Virus record (IMG/VR): IMGVR_UViG_3300005515_000031
Location: 1 to 33,362 of that record
DNA from: a virus
DNA length: 33,362 bases
Reading direction: 5' to 3' (one strand)
A program made the translations under genes and the position numbers. The notes under the pieces were generated by a model that saw nothing but the letters and a program-made list of their open reading frames with translations, ran no database searches and had not been told where the DNA came from. Shown here piece after piece: positions 15,032 to 22,945 of this stretch. Position 1 is the stretch's first letter. Each line of letters starts with the position of its first letter.

Positions 15032-16228
15032 ATGGCCGATCAGTTCATGCATGGCATCACGATTACGGAGGTGAGCGAGGGCGCTCGCAGCCTCGTCACC
15101 GTGGCCACCGCCGTTATCGGGTTGGTCGCGACGGCCACCGCCCCGGCGGGCGACCCGACCAACAAGCTCAATGCCGCCTTCCCGCTCAACAAGGCGGTGC
15201 TGATCAGCGACATGAGCGCCGCGATCGGCGTCGCGGGCACCGGCGGCACCCTGCGCACCTCGCTCGTTGCAATCGCCGACCAGGTGAAATGCCCCGTCGT
15301 CGTCGTGCGGGTAGCGCCCGGTGAGGATGCCGGGGACACCGACGCCAACGTGATCGGGGGCACCGTCGATGGCCTAAAGACGGGCATGCAGGCGCTGCTG
15401 GCCTCCGAGGCGCAGCTCGGCGTCAAGCCCCGCATTCTGGGCGCTCCGGGCCTCGACAGCCAGGCGGTGACCACCGCCCTGGTTGTGGTTGCGCAGAAAC
15501 TCCGCGGCTTCACCTATGCCGCCGCGATCGGCGCCGACGTCGCCGCCGCCAAGCTGTACCGCGCCAACTTCTCGGCTCGCGAGCTGATGCTCCTCTACCC
15601 GGACTTCGTCGCGTTCGACACGGTCGCGGCAGCGAACGCTGTCAGCTTCGGCACGGCCCGCGCGCTGGGCCTGCGCGCCCGCATCGACCAGGAGCAGGGC
15701 TGGCACAAGGTGCTGTCCAACGTGCCCGTGCAGGGCGTCGTCGGCCTCACCAAGGATATCCAGTTCGACGTGCAGGATTCGGGCAGCGAGGCCACGCTGC
15801 TCAATGCCAGCCAGGTCACCGCCCTGGTGCGCGCCGGCGGCGGCTTCCGATTCTGGGGCGATGCGACCTGCTCGGAAGATCCGAACTTCCAGTTCGAGAG
15901 CGCGACGCGCACCGCCCAGGTGCTGATGGACACCATTGCCGAGGGCATGATGTGGGCGATCGACAAGCCGCTGCGCCCCGGCCTGGTGAAGGACATCGTC
16001 GAGACGATCAACGGCAAGATCCGCGAGCTGATCGCCGGCGGTCAGCTGCTGGGCGGAAAGGCCTGGTACGATCCGGCCAAGAACACGCCGGACACGCTGA
16101 AGGCGGGCAAGCTGGCGATCGATTACGATTTCACGCCGGTCCCGCCGCTGCAGCACCTGCAGCTCACCCAGCGCATCACTGACACGTACCTCGCGGACTT
16201 CGCGGGTGCCGTCAGCGCTGTGGGCTGA
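15032..16228 (+). CDS. FI: Tail sheath protein, P2 GpFI-like
   Basis: 398 aa against 396 in P2. Full-length similarity: FMHGITITEVSEGARSLVTVATAVIG (P2: YHHGVQVLEINEGTRVISTVSTAIVG), GVKPRILGAPGLD, RARIDQEQGWHKVLSNV, GFRFWGDATCS, YDFTPVPPLQHLQLTQRITDTYL. An AGGAG site (15021-15025) lies seven bases before the ATG. It forms the contractile outer sheath. Confidence 0.97.
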   Translation: MADQFMHGITITEVSEGARSLVTVATAVIGLVATATAPAGDPTNKLNAAFPLNKAVLISDMSAAIGVAGTGGTLRTSLVAIADQVKCPVVVVRVAPGEDAGDTDANVIGGTVDGLKTGMQALLASEAQLGVKPRILGAPGLDSQAVTTALVVVAQKLRGFTYAAAIGADVAAAKLYRANFSARELMLLYPDFVAFDTVAAANAVSFGTARALGLRARIDQEQGWHKVLSNVPVQGVVGLTKDIQFDVQDSGSEATLLNASQVTALVRAGGGFRFWGDATCSEDPNFQFESATRTAQVLMDTIAEGMMWAIDKPLRPGLVKDIVETINGKIRELIAGGQLLGGKAWYDPAKNTPDTLKAGKLAIDYDFTPVPPLQHLQLTQRITDTYLADFAGAVSAVG

Positions 16229-16263
16229 CCCAAATTTCCCTCACGAGTTCAAGGAGCTGAGCA

Positions 16264-16770
16264 ATGGCGTTTAAGCGCACGCTGAAAAGGATGGACACGT
16301 TCAACGAGGGCCAGAGCTACCTCGGCACCGTGGCCACCGTCACTCTGCCCAAGCTGGCCCGCAAGTTCGAGGAATGGCGCGGCGGCGGTATGGACCGCCC
16401 GGTAAAGATCGATCTGGGCGGCGAAGCGCTCGAGATGGAGTTCGCCCTGGGCGGTCCCGAATTGGGCGTGCTTCGCCAGTATGGCGCTGTGGGCGTCGCC
16501 GCCGTCTACCTCCGCTTCGTCGGAGCCTACCAGGACGATCGCACCGGCGCCGTCGATTCCTACGAGGTCACCGTGCGTGGCCGTCACGAGGAAATCGACA
16601 TGGGCGAAGCCAAGGTCGGCGAGAGCGGCGAGTTCAAGGTGAAGTCGGCGCTCGCCTACTACCGCCTGGACGTCAACGGCGTGACCGAGATCGAGATCGA
16701 CGTGCTGGCCGACACCTTCATCGTCGGCGGTGTCGATCGCAACGCCGAGCTGCGCGCCGCCATCAGCTGA
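16264..16770 (+). CDS. FII: Tail tube protein, P2 GpFII-like
   Basis: 168 aa, similar in length to P2 FII (172 aa). Matches: MDTFNEGQSYLGTVATVTLPKLARKFEEWRGGGMDRPVKIDLGGEALEMEFALGG, YDS-type core GRHEEIDMGEAKVGESGEFKVKSALAYYRLDVNG and NGVTEIEIDVL. A strong AAGGAG site lies at 16250-16255. It forms the inner tube through which DNA passes. Confidence 0.96.
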   Translation: MAFKRTLKRMDTFNEGQSYLGTVATVTLPKLARKFEEWRGGGMDRPVKIDLGGEALEMEFALGGPELGVLRQYGAVGVAAVYLRFVGAYQDDRTGAVDSYEVTVRGRHEEIDMGEAKVGESGEFKVKSALAYYRLDVNGVTEIEIDVLADTFIVGGVDRNAELRAAIS

Positions 16771-16776
16771 TCCCCG

Positions 16777-16806
16777 GGGCCGCCTCAGCCATGCCGATGG
16801 CGGCCC
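16777..16806. other. Hairpin after the tube gene, possible attenuator
   Basis: GGGCCGCC (16777-16784) pairs with GGCGGCCC (16799-16806) around a 14-nt loop that can form an alternative GCCAT/ATGGC stem. A pyrimidine-rich C/T tract follows (to about 16823). There is no pure T-run. It lies between highly expressed sheath/tube genes and the poorly expressed E/T genes, so partial termination or mRNA stabilisation is plausible but unproven. Confidence 0.4.
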
Positions 16807-16838
16807 TCCCCCTTCCCCTTCCTGCATAGGTGACTTTC

Positions 16839-17183
16839 ATGACGACCGTTTCCGAAACCGCAGTCGCGGCCGCCACCGGCCCCGTGTTCAACAGCTTCTT
16901 CCTCGATTTCCCGATCGTCATCGGCGGCGAGGTGAAGATCGCGGCGGGCACCGAGATCAAGGTGCGGAAGCCCGGCGCCGGCGAGCTGCGCGGCCTGACC
17001 ATCCAGAGCCTGTACCAGATGGACGTCGCATCGCTCGAGGTGCTCGCCCCTCGCATCACCAGCCCGGTCATCCACAAGCCGTTCTTTGCCGTCATGGACC
17101 CGGCCGACATCACCCAGCTCGGCGGCGAGGTTCTGGATTTTTTGCTGCCGAAGGCCGCGAAGCCGGTCTCCCAGCCAGCGTAG
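16839..17183 (+). CDS. E: Tail assembly chaperone E, P2 GpE-like
   Basis: 114 aa from ATG 16839 after AGGTGA (a GTG at 16830 is in frame but overlaps that site). It matches the GpE family by IKVRKPGAGELRGLTIQSLYQMDVASLEVLAPRITSP and DITQLGGEVLDFLLPKA. It carries the slippery site near its 3' end that links it to E'. The pair chaperones the tape measure during tail assembly, as in P2 and (by analogy) lambda G/GT. Confidence 0.92.
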   Translation: MTTVSETAVAAATGPVFNSFFLDFPIVIGGEVKIAAGTEIKVRKPGAGELRGLTIQSLYQMDVASLEVLAPRITSPVIHKPFFAVMDPADITQLGGEVLDFLLPKAAKPVSQPA

Positions 17184-17320
17184 AGGAGGTCATGGCGGAT
17201 TTGGCGGCGGTGTTCCACTGGCCGCCCGCCGCCATGGACGAGATGACCGTGCCCGAGCTGATGGGCTGGCACGGCCGCGCGATCGACCGCCTGAAGGCGA
17301 TGAAGGGCATCCAGGACTGA
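16839..17320 (+). CDS. E+E': E+E' frameshift fusion, tail assembly chaperone
   Basis: Predicted product of the -1 shift: join of 16839-17144 and 17144-17320, about 160 aa. After the slip the frame reads AAEGREAGLPASVEEV and then the E' part. Such long/short chaperone pairs regulate tail length assembly together with the tape measure encoded immediately downstream. Confidence 0.85.
17138..17144 (+). other. -1 frameshift site T TTT TTG between E and E'
   Basis: In the E frame the codons are GAT TTT TTG, giving the heptamer T-TTT-TTG at 17138-17144. The E' frame is exactly the -1 frame and stays open from here to 17320. P2 uses a -1 shift at the same place in its FETUD operon. The downstream GC-rich stretch may pause the ribosome; I did not identify a specific pseudoknot. 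Confidence 0.88.
17192..17320 (+). CDS. E': E' reading frame (GpE-family extension)
   Basis: A 42-aa frame, MADLAAVFHWPPAAMDEMTV then ELMGWHGRAIDRLKAM, that matches the small GpE'-type family (P2: VFHWPPSEMWPMTVTELMRWRDRA). It is mainly the C-terminal extension reached by frameshift. Unexpectedly, a strong GAGGAGGT site (17183-17190) precedes its ATG, so it may also be made as a free protein. Its stop is one base before the T start. Confidence 0.8.
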   Translation: MADLAAVFHWPPAAMDEMTVPELMGWHGRAIDRLKAMKGIQD

Positions 17321-17321
17321 T

Positions 17322-19955
17322 ATGGACCGCAACCTGCGCATTCGTATGCTGCTCGAGGCGGGCGACCGCGCCTCCCGGCCGCTGCGAGATATCGCCACCA
17401 GCAGCAGCCGTGCCGGGCGCGCCCTCGCGCAATCGCGCGAGCGCCTCCAGCAGTTTCAGCGTACCCAGGCGGATATCTCCTCCTTCCGCACCCTTCGCAT
17501 GGGCCTGCGCGGGACAGAGGACCAGATGGGCCAAGCCCGCCAGCGCGTCGCAGCGCTGGCGCGCCAGATGCGCGAGACGAGCAACCCCTCCCGCGCCCTG
17601 ACCCGCGAATTCGAGGCAGCCAAGCGCGCGGCCGCCGCGCTGAAGCTGCAACACGAACGAGAGACCGCCGAGCTGCAGCGCCTCCGCGATCGCCTGCGCG
17701 CCGCTGGTATGGGTACGCGCGACCTGGCCCGCCACGAACGCGACTTGCGAACCCAGATCGAGGGCACGAACCGCGAGATCCAGGAGCAGACCCGCCGCCT
17801 GCAGCAGGCCGATGCCAGGGCCCGCCGCTTTGCCGACGCGCGCGGGCGGTTCGATCGCGTGCAGAGCCGCGCCACCGGCCTAGCCGCCGGAGGCTTTGCG
17901 GCGCTTTCCACCGGCCAGGCCATCGGCCGCCCGGTGCTGGGCACGATCGAGGCCGCCCAGACCTATCAGTCATCGATGACGGACATCGCCCAGAAGGCGA
18001 ACCTGAGCCGCGCCGCCGGCGATGCGCTCGGGCGCACGTTGCTCGCCGCTGCCCAGGCCGCCAATCGCCTGCCCGAGGAGATGCAGGCGGGGGTTGATAC
18101 CCTGTCAGGCTTTGGCCTGGATCCACGCCAGGCGATGAAGATGATCACGCCGATCGGCCGCGCCGCCACCGCGTACAAGGCCGAGATGGCGGATCTCGCC
18201 TCCGCGTCGTTCGCGGTGAGCGATAACCTTAAGGTGCCGGTCGAGCAGACCGCGCGCGTCATCGACGTCATGGCCGCCGCCGGGAAGGCGGGCGCCTTCG
18301 AGATGAAGGACATGGCGCAGTACTTCCCGACCCTCACCGCCGGCTATCAGGCGCTGGGCCAAAAGGGCGTCGGCGCGGTCGCGGATCTCGCCGCCGCCCT
18401 GCAGATCGCGCGCAAGGGCGCGGGTGACTCGGCGACGGCCGCGACCAACGTCTCGAACGTGCTGCAAAAGATCGCGTCGCCGGCGACGATCAAGGCATTC
18501 AGCAAGTTCGGCGTCGATCTGCCGAACGCATTGAAGAAGGCCTATGCGGAGGGGAAGACGCCGCTCGAGGCCATCGCCGAGCTGACCAACAAGGCCCTCG
18601 GCGGCGACATGTCGAAGATCGGCTTCCTGTTCGAGGATGCCCAGGTGCAGCAGGGCCTGCGCCCCCTGATCGCCAACCTCGAGGAGTACCGGCGAATCCG
18701 CGCAGAGGCGATGAAATCGAAGGGCGTCACCGACACCGACTTCGCCCAGCGCATGCAGGATTCGAAAGCACAGTCGGACGCGTTCAAGGCGAGCGCGTCG
18801 GTACTGGCGATCACGCTGGGTTCCCGGCTGCTGCCAGCCTGGAATAGCATCGCCGGGACGGCGACGAAGTGGGCCCGCTGGCTCACCGTCATGGCGCAGC
18901 GCCATCCCACTCTCACCAGTGCGATCGCGCTCACCGCCGGAGGCCTGGCCGCGCTATTCATCGTGCTGGGGGGCGGCGCGATCGCTATCGCGGGGGTGCT
19001 CGCTCCGTTCGCCGCCCTCACCTTCGTCGCCGGCGCGTTCAATATCGCCATGCTTCCCCTGGTCGGCACCGTCGCAGCCGTCGTGCTCGGCATCGCCGCG
19101 CTCGCCGGTGCCGTGTACCTCATTTACTCCAAATGGGGACCGATCAGCGGGTGGTTTCAGAAGCTGTGGACCGGCATCCTTCGCTTCTTCTCGGCAGTGT
19201 GGAGCGACCTGAAGACAGCGTTCAACGGCGGGTTGCTCGGCGTTCTGGCGCTGCTTTTCCGCTGGGGCGCTACGCTGCTGCAGGCGTTCTGGTCGGTCGG
19301 ATCGGCCGTTATCCCGAAGCTTTGGGGCGCGATCACCGCCGGCGTCGGCTGGGCGATCGGTGTCGCGCCCGCCGTCCTGGGCGGCCTGGTTGCCGTCATC
19401 AAGAACGTCATCTGGAACGGCCTGCTCTTGTTGCCGCGTCTCGCCTTGCAGTTCGGCGTGAACACGATTCAGGGTTTCATCAACGGCATCACGTCGATGC
19501 TTGGCCAGTTGAAATCTACCATCGTCAACGCGGCATCGTCCGCGGCGACCTGGTTCAAGCAGAAGATGGGCATCCATTCGCCCTCGCGCGTCTTCGCCGG
19601 CTTTGGCGGCTACATGATGCAGGGCCTCGATCAAGGCATCACCCGGAACCAACAGGCCCCAATCCAGCGGATCACTGAGCTTTCGCAGCAGGTGAAGGCG
19701 GCGTTGACCGTGGGCGCGGCGGCCGCCGTCGTGCCTGGCGTGGCTATCGCTGCGCCTGCTCCCGTCGTGGCGACCGCATCGGCGCCGCCAGCGCCCCTAT
19801 TCGGCAAGGTGGAGATCCATATTCACGCCGAGAAGGGCCAGTCGGCCGACGACATCGCGAAGGCGGTGGAGCAGGCGCTCGAGCGGCTTGAGCGCGATCG
19901 CCTGGCCGCTCGTCGGTCCTCGATGCGCGACGAGGGCGATGGAGCGGACGCATGA
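17322..19955 (+). CDS. T: Tail tape measure protein, P2 GpT-like
   Basis: 877 aa (P2 T: 815). The N-terminal third is strongly coiled-coil (residues about 25-190, Arg/Glu/Gln-rich). The middle has the phage tape-measure core (YQSSMTDIAQKANLSRAAGDALGRTLLAAA, ...FPTLTAGYQALGQKG). Hydrophobic segments at about residues 532-602 may enter the host membrane during DNA injection. The conserved motif SPSRVFAGFGGYMMQGLDQGI lies near the C-terminus. Its length sets tail length. Its stop overlaps the U start by four bases. Confidence 0.95.
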   Translation: MDRNLRIRMLLEAGDRASRPLRDIATSSSRAGRALAQSRERLQQFQRTQADISSFRTLRMGLRGTEDQMGQARQRVAALARQMRETSNPSRALTREFEAAKRAAAALKLQHERETAELQRLRDRLRAAGMGTRDLARHERDLRTQIEGTNREIQEQTRRLQQADARARRFADARGRFDRVQSRATGLAAGGFAALSTGQAIGRPVLGTIEAAQTYQSSMTDIAQKANLSRAAGDALGRTLLAAAQAANRLPEEMQAGVDTLSGFGLDPRQAMKMITPIGRAATAYKAEMADLASASFAVSDNLKVPVEQTARVIDVMAAAGKAGAFEMKDMAQYFPTLTAGYQALGQKGVGAVADLAAALQIARKGAGDSATAATNVSNVLQKIASPATIKAFSKFGVDLPNALKKAYAEGKTPLEAIAELTNKALGGDMSKIGFLFEDAQVQQGLRPLIANLEEYRRIRAEAMKSKGVTDTDFAQRMQDSKAQSDAFKASASVLAITLGSRLLPAWNSIAGTATKWARWLTVMAQRHPTLTSAIALTAGGLAALFIVLGGGAIAIAGVLAPFAALTFVAGAFNIAMLPLVGTVAAVVLGIAALAGAVYLIYSKWGPISGWFQKLWTGILRFFSAVWSDLKTAFNGGLLGVLALLFRWGATLLQAFWSVGSAVIPKLWGAITAGVGWAIGVAPAVLGGLVAVIKNVIWNGLLLLPRLALQFGVNTIQGFINGITSMLGQLKSTIVNAASSAATWFKQKMGIHSPSRVFAGFGGYMMQGLDQGITRNQQAPIQRITELSQQVKAALTVGAAAAVVPGVAIAAPAPVVATASAPPAPLFGKVEIHIHAEKGQSADDIAKAVEQALERLERDRLAARRSSMRDEGDGADA

Positions 19956-20374
19956 GCACTACCCTGATGTCTCTCGGCATGGCGATCTTCTCGATCCCGA
20001 CCATCGCCTATAACGAGCTGCAGCGGCGTCGATCATGGCGATACGCTCGAAACTCTCGCGTTGGCGCGCCCGATGCGCTTCAGTTTCTCGGCGAGGATCT
20101 TTCGACCGTTTCGCTATCGGGTAGCGCTCACATCGAGCTTAGCGATCCGCGCACCGCTCTCGATCAGCTCGGCGAGATGGCGCGCGATGGCGAAGCCTAT
20201 CCGCTGGTTGACGGCGCCGGCAATGTGCTCGGCACCTATGTGATCGTCGGCTTGGACGAACGGCAGGGGTATTTCCTGCCCGACGGCACCGCGCGCAAGA
20301 TCGACTTCGCTATCGACATGCTCGAGGCGCCCGATCAATCCACCACCTCGGATACGGCGGGAGCCGCCGGCTGA
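19952..20374 (+). CDS. U: Tail terminator/tail protein, P2 GpU-like
   Basis: 140 aa. Family pattern MSLGMAIFSIPTIAYNELQRRRSWRYARNSRVGAPDALQFLGED (P2: MLTLGMFVF...YRWPSNSRIGKRDAFQFLG), EAYPLVDGAGNVLGTYVIVGLDE and GTARKIDFAI. It overlaps T by four bases and D by one. Confidence 0.93.
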   Translation: MSTTLMSLGMAIFSIPTIAYNELQRRRSWRYARNSRVGAPDALQFLGEDLSTVSLSGSAHIELSDPRTALDQLGEMARDGEAYPLVDGAGNVLGTYVIVGLDERQGYFLPDGTARKIDFAIDMLEAPDQSTTSDTAGAAG

Positions 20375-21378
20375 TGGGCATCAATGTACCGAATTGGCGC
20401 GTCGTAGTCGCCGGCACCGATGTTACGGGCACTATGCGCCCCCGTCTGATTTCCCTTCGGCTGACGGAGAAGAGGGGCAGCGAGGCTGACCAGCTCGACA
20501 TTGTGCTCGATGACAGCGACGGGCGCCTCGCGCTGCCCCAGGACGGCGCGGAGATCGAACTGCAGCTGGGCTGGGCCCGGGGCGGCGAGGTGCAGATTGG
20601 TCTAGTCGATAAGGGCCGGTTTAAGGTGGACAGCATCAACCATTCGGGGCCACCGGACGCCCTCACGATCCGAGCCCGGGCAGTCGACTTCACCAGCAAA
20701 ATCAGCACCCGCCGAAACCGCAGCTGGCACGATACGACCCTCGGAGCGATCGTCCGCGATATCGCGAACGCGAACGGCCTCACGCCGCGCGTGGAGGGCA
20801 AGATCGCGTCGATCGCCGTCCAGGCCCTTTCCCAGAGCCGGGAGAGCGACGTCGCCTTCTTGCGCCGCCTGGGCAAGGAGCACGACGCCCTGGCCACCAT
20901 CAAGCGCGGGTTTCTCGTCTTCGCCCCGATCGGGTCCGGCCAGACTGCCTCGGGCAAGGATTTGCCAGCAGCCATCATCTCTCGACGCCATGGCGATCGA
21001 CATGATTTCGGTATCGAAGCCCGCGAAAGCACCAGCGCGGTCAATGCCGAATGGCATGATCGCAAGGAGGCGAAAAAGAAAAAGGTGACGGTCGGCAGCG
21101 GCGCCGGCGCCGAGCGAACGCTCACCCGGGTCTACTCGACCGAGGCGGCGGCCAAGAAGGCGGCCGAGGCCGAGGCAAGCCGATCGAAGCGGGCGCCTCG
21201 CAAACTCAGCCTGGGCCTCGCCCTCGCCCGCGTAGATCTCTACCCTGAGCAAAAGGTGACGGCCGCCGGATTCAAGGCGGAAATCGACGCGACCAAGTGG
21301 CTGCTCGCCGAAGTCGAACATTCCCTGGACGCCAACGGCGGCTTCACGAGCAGGCTGCAGCTCGAGTTGGCGCCCTGA
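20374..21378 (+). CDS. D: Late control protein D / baseplate hub, P2 GpD-like
   Basis: The 334-aa GpD family protein is a baseplate hub equivalent to T4 gp27. Diagnostic stretches: DQLDIVLDDSDGRLALPQDGAEIELQLGW, TIRARAVDFTSKISTRRNRSWHDTTLGAIVRDIANANGL, SQSRESDVAFLRRLGKEHDALATIKRG. A Lys/Ala-rich insert lies at about 225-270. It is the last gene of the late block; its stop is one base from the stop of the convergent lipoprotein gene. Confidence 0.95.
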   Translation: MGINVPNWRVVVAGTDVTGTMRPRLISLRLTEKRGSEADQLDIVLDDSDGRLALPQDGAEIELQLGWARGGEVQIGLVDKGRFKVDSINHSGPPDALTIRARAVDFTSKISTRRNRSWHDTTLGAIVRDIANANGLTPRVEGKIASIAVQALSQSRESDVAFLRRLGKEHDALATIKRGFLVFAPIGSGQTASGKDLPAAIISRRHGDRHDFGIEARESTSAVNAEWHDRKEAKKKKVTVGSGAGAERTLTRVYSTEAAAKKAAEAEASRSKRAPRKLSLGLALARVDLYPEQKVTAAGFKAEIDATKWLLAEVEHSLDANGGFTSRLQLELAP

Positions 21379-21379
21379 C

Positions 21380-21868
21380 CTAGTTGGTGTCGAGCCCCGC
21401 GAGCACCTTCCGGTATTCGTCAACCTCGCTGGGTAGCGCCTCCTTGTCGAAACGTACCAAGGCACGGCCTTGCCGCAGCTGATACTGCAGGAGCATCGGC
21501 ACTCCCTTGGTCACCTGGTCGATATAGTCGTGGCGAGCCTTCGCATCAGCGTCGGTCCCGAACACTTCGACCGTGTTCTCCCCTTGCCCTTCAGCGGCGG
21601 ATTTGGGGTGGCGCGCGTCATAGAAAAACACCTTGCTGGTGTATTGGCCAGGGCGGCCGAGCAACTGATTATCATCGGTCTTGTCGGTGACGACGGTGAC
21701 ATCGGTGACCTTCAGTCCGGCCTTGGCGAACGCCGCCGTCACGTCCTCTGCTTTCGTCACTCGTGGCTTCGCCGGCGCCTCGGGTGTGTTCGTCGCCGCG
21801 CCGCCGCAATTGGCGAGCGCGAGCGCAAATGCGGACAATGACAGGCGGCGCAAAATATCATTTGGCAC
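21380..21868 (-). CDS. Predicted lipoprotein, candidate lysogenic-conversion moron
   Basis: 162 aa from GTG 21868 (frame open further upstream). A basic start (LRR) is followed by a hydrophobic stretch and LANC, making Cys21 the likely lipidated residue; Asn at -1 is unusual but allowed. The mature protein begins Gly-rich/Pro-rich and has a compact alpha/beta domain (VTAAFAKAGLKVTDVTVVTD, KVFFYDARHP, VEVFGTDADAKARHDYIDQV). It is convergent with D and in the same direction as the repressor, so it may be expressed in the lysogen. I do not recognise the family. Confidence 0.75.
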   Translation of the reverse strand: MPNDILRRLSLSAFALALANCGGAATNTPEAPAKPRVTKAEDVTAAFAKAGLKVTDVTVVTDKTDDNQLLGRPGQYTSKVFFYDARHPKSAAEGQGENTVEVFGTDADAKARHDYIDQVTKGVPMLLQYQLRQGRALVRFDKEALPSEVDEYRKVLAGLDTN

Positions 21869-21985
21869 TGTAGGAAAATTCCTGCGAGCTAGAACGTAAC
21901 AAGAACGCGAATCGGAACGAGTCGTTGAGCGAACCAGTCTTTCGACACACACCCGGATGCGAGCAGTCCTGCCCGCGCTGTGATG

Positions 21986-22480
21986 TCATGTGCGCGGTTT
22001 TGGCTGCGACGCGCGACCACCTTTGGCGGGAACTGGAAGAGCTTCACCGCTTGCGTGCCACGCGCCCTGCGCGTGTTCAGGCACCAGATCTCGCAGCTGC
22101 CCGAGACCGATTGGCAGCCGCTGAGCAAGAATTTGAGCAAGCTCGCCCACCGGCATTTGACGGTCCAGTGGTCGAAGCAGCCCTTCGAACATGCGCGCAA
22201 GCGCGGCTTCACTAGGAAGCAAAACCGGCATCACGACGACCTGAGGCGAGGGCGCCGGCGGGACTGGCGCGCCATCCTCGGGATCATCCGTTTCCCCGAG
22301 CAGATAGGCTGCGGTGGTTCGCAACTCTCGCGCGATCGCATGCAGATGCCGCGACGACTGCGTTTCGCCGCGAACCAGCGCGTTAATCGAGCTTTGGCGG
22401 ATCCCGACGCGTCGAGCCAACTCGGCCTCCGACATGCCCAGCACGCGCAGCCTTTCTTTGATCCGGTCGCCGATTGCCAT
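21986..22480 (-). CDS. CI-like XRE-family repressor without protease domain
   Basis: 164 aa. An N-terminal helix-turn-helix (about residues 5-60): IKERLRVLGMSEAELARRVGIRQSSINALVRGETQSSRHLHAIARELRTTAAYLLGETDD. The C-terminal part (LLPSEAALARMFEGLLRPLD, ELAQILAQRLP) lacks a LexA-type Ser/Lys protease, so induction cannot be by RecA-stimulated self-cleavage of this protein. An AAGGA site lies before the ATG. It is divergent from the Cro-like gene across the operators, and operator O1 abuts its own ribosome site, which implies autoregulation. Confidence 0.9.
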   Translation of the reverse strand: MAIGDRIKERLRVLGMSEAELARRVGIRQSSINALVRGETQSSRHLHAIARELRTTAAYLLGETDDPEDGAPVPPAPSPQVVVMPVLLPSEAALARMFEGLLRPLDRQMPVGELAQILAQRLPIGLGQLRDLVPEHAQGAWHASGEALPVPAKGGRASQPKPRT

Positions 22481-22490
22481 GCCGTTCCTT

Positions 22491-22508
22491 CTAACGGCGC
22501 ACCGTTAG
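22491..22508. promoter_or_regulatory. Repressor operator O1
   Basis: Perfect inverted repeat CTAACGG-N4-CCGTTAG, 10 bp upstream of the repressor ATG on the minus strand. Bound repressor here would block its own transcription. Identical arms occur at 22538-22555. Confidence 0.82.
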
Positions 22509-22514
22509 CTTGCG

Positions 22515-22532
22515 ATAACGTTTTGCCTGTTG
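22515..22532. promoter_or_regulatory. Degenerate middle operator
   Basis: ATAACGT-N4-CCTGTTG matches the operator arms at 9 of 14 positions, and TAACGTTTTGCC matches the O2 copy TAACGGTTTGCC at 11 of 12. It lies 24 bp from O1 and 23 bp from O2, so the three sites are evenly spaced, about 2.2 helical turns apart, as in lambda OR. Confidence 0.5.
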
Positions 22533-22558
22533 ACTGCCTAACGGTTTGCCGTTAGCTC
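22530..22558 (+). promoter_or_regulatory. Possible early rightward promoter
   Basis: TTGACT at 22530-22535 is a good -35 element, with a poor -10 candidate (TAGCTC) 17 bp later at 22553-22558. O2 sits between them. If this is right, transcription would start within the last bases before the Cro-like ATG, giving a very short leader or none. Confidence 0.4.
22538..22555. promoter_or_regulatory. Repressor/Cro operator O2
   Basis: Perfect inverted repeat CTAACGG-N4-CCGTTAG, ending 9 bp before the Cro-like start. It overlaps the likely early rightward promoter, so binding would shut off the early operon. Confidence 0.82.
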
Positions 22559-22564
22559 GCTCTT

Positions 22565-22945
22565 ATGAGTTTGGAATCAAACCTCGATACGCCACTCGCC
22601 GCCGCCGTCCGCGTCGCTGGTTCGCAGTCTGCGTTCGGCCGCCTGATCGGCCGCCGGCAGTCGACGGTTCGGGATTGGCTGCGCCTCGGCAAGCCGCTTC
22701 CCGGGGAATACGTGCTCGACGTTGAGAGGCAGACGGGCGTGTCGCGGCACGCGCTGCGCCCGGACCTCTACCCGGTCTCGGAGGTTGACCAGGCGTCCGT
22801 CGCTGACGCCAACCAGCCCGATCTCTTTGCGTGCGACGGCGTCGCCCCGGTGCCCCCTGTTCATGACGCCGTCGTATCCGCAGCCGCTCCGATCGTCGCG
22901 TGCGATCGGAGCGGCATTTTGCACCCGGAGGCCGACCATGGCTGA
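22565..22945 (+). CDS. Cro/YdaS-like DNA-binding protein
   Basis: 126 aa. The N-terminal half is a small helix-turn-helix of the Cro/YdaS type: AAAVRVAGSQSAFGRLIGRRQSTVRDWLRLGKPLPGEYVLDVERQTGVSRHALRPDLYP. The C-terminal half is of low complexity and may be unstructured. First gene of the early operon and divergent from the repressor, so it probably plays the Cro role of repressing the repressor. Its 3' end overlaps the next gene by 8 bp. Confidence 0.85.
   Translation: MSLESNLDTPLAAAVRVAGSQSAFGRLIGRRQSTVRDWLRLGKPLPGEYVLDVERQTGVSRHALRPDLYPVSEVDQASVADANQPDLFACDGVAPVPPVHDAVVSAAAPIVACDRSGILHPEADHG

Noticed and set aside
21925-22215. Plus-strand 96-codon frame with a few Cys, opposite the 3' end of the repressor gene
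   Set aside because: It begins with TTG without a ribosome site and overlaps the conserved C-terminal part of the repressor. Its heptad-like look is tempting but I could not support it.
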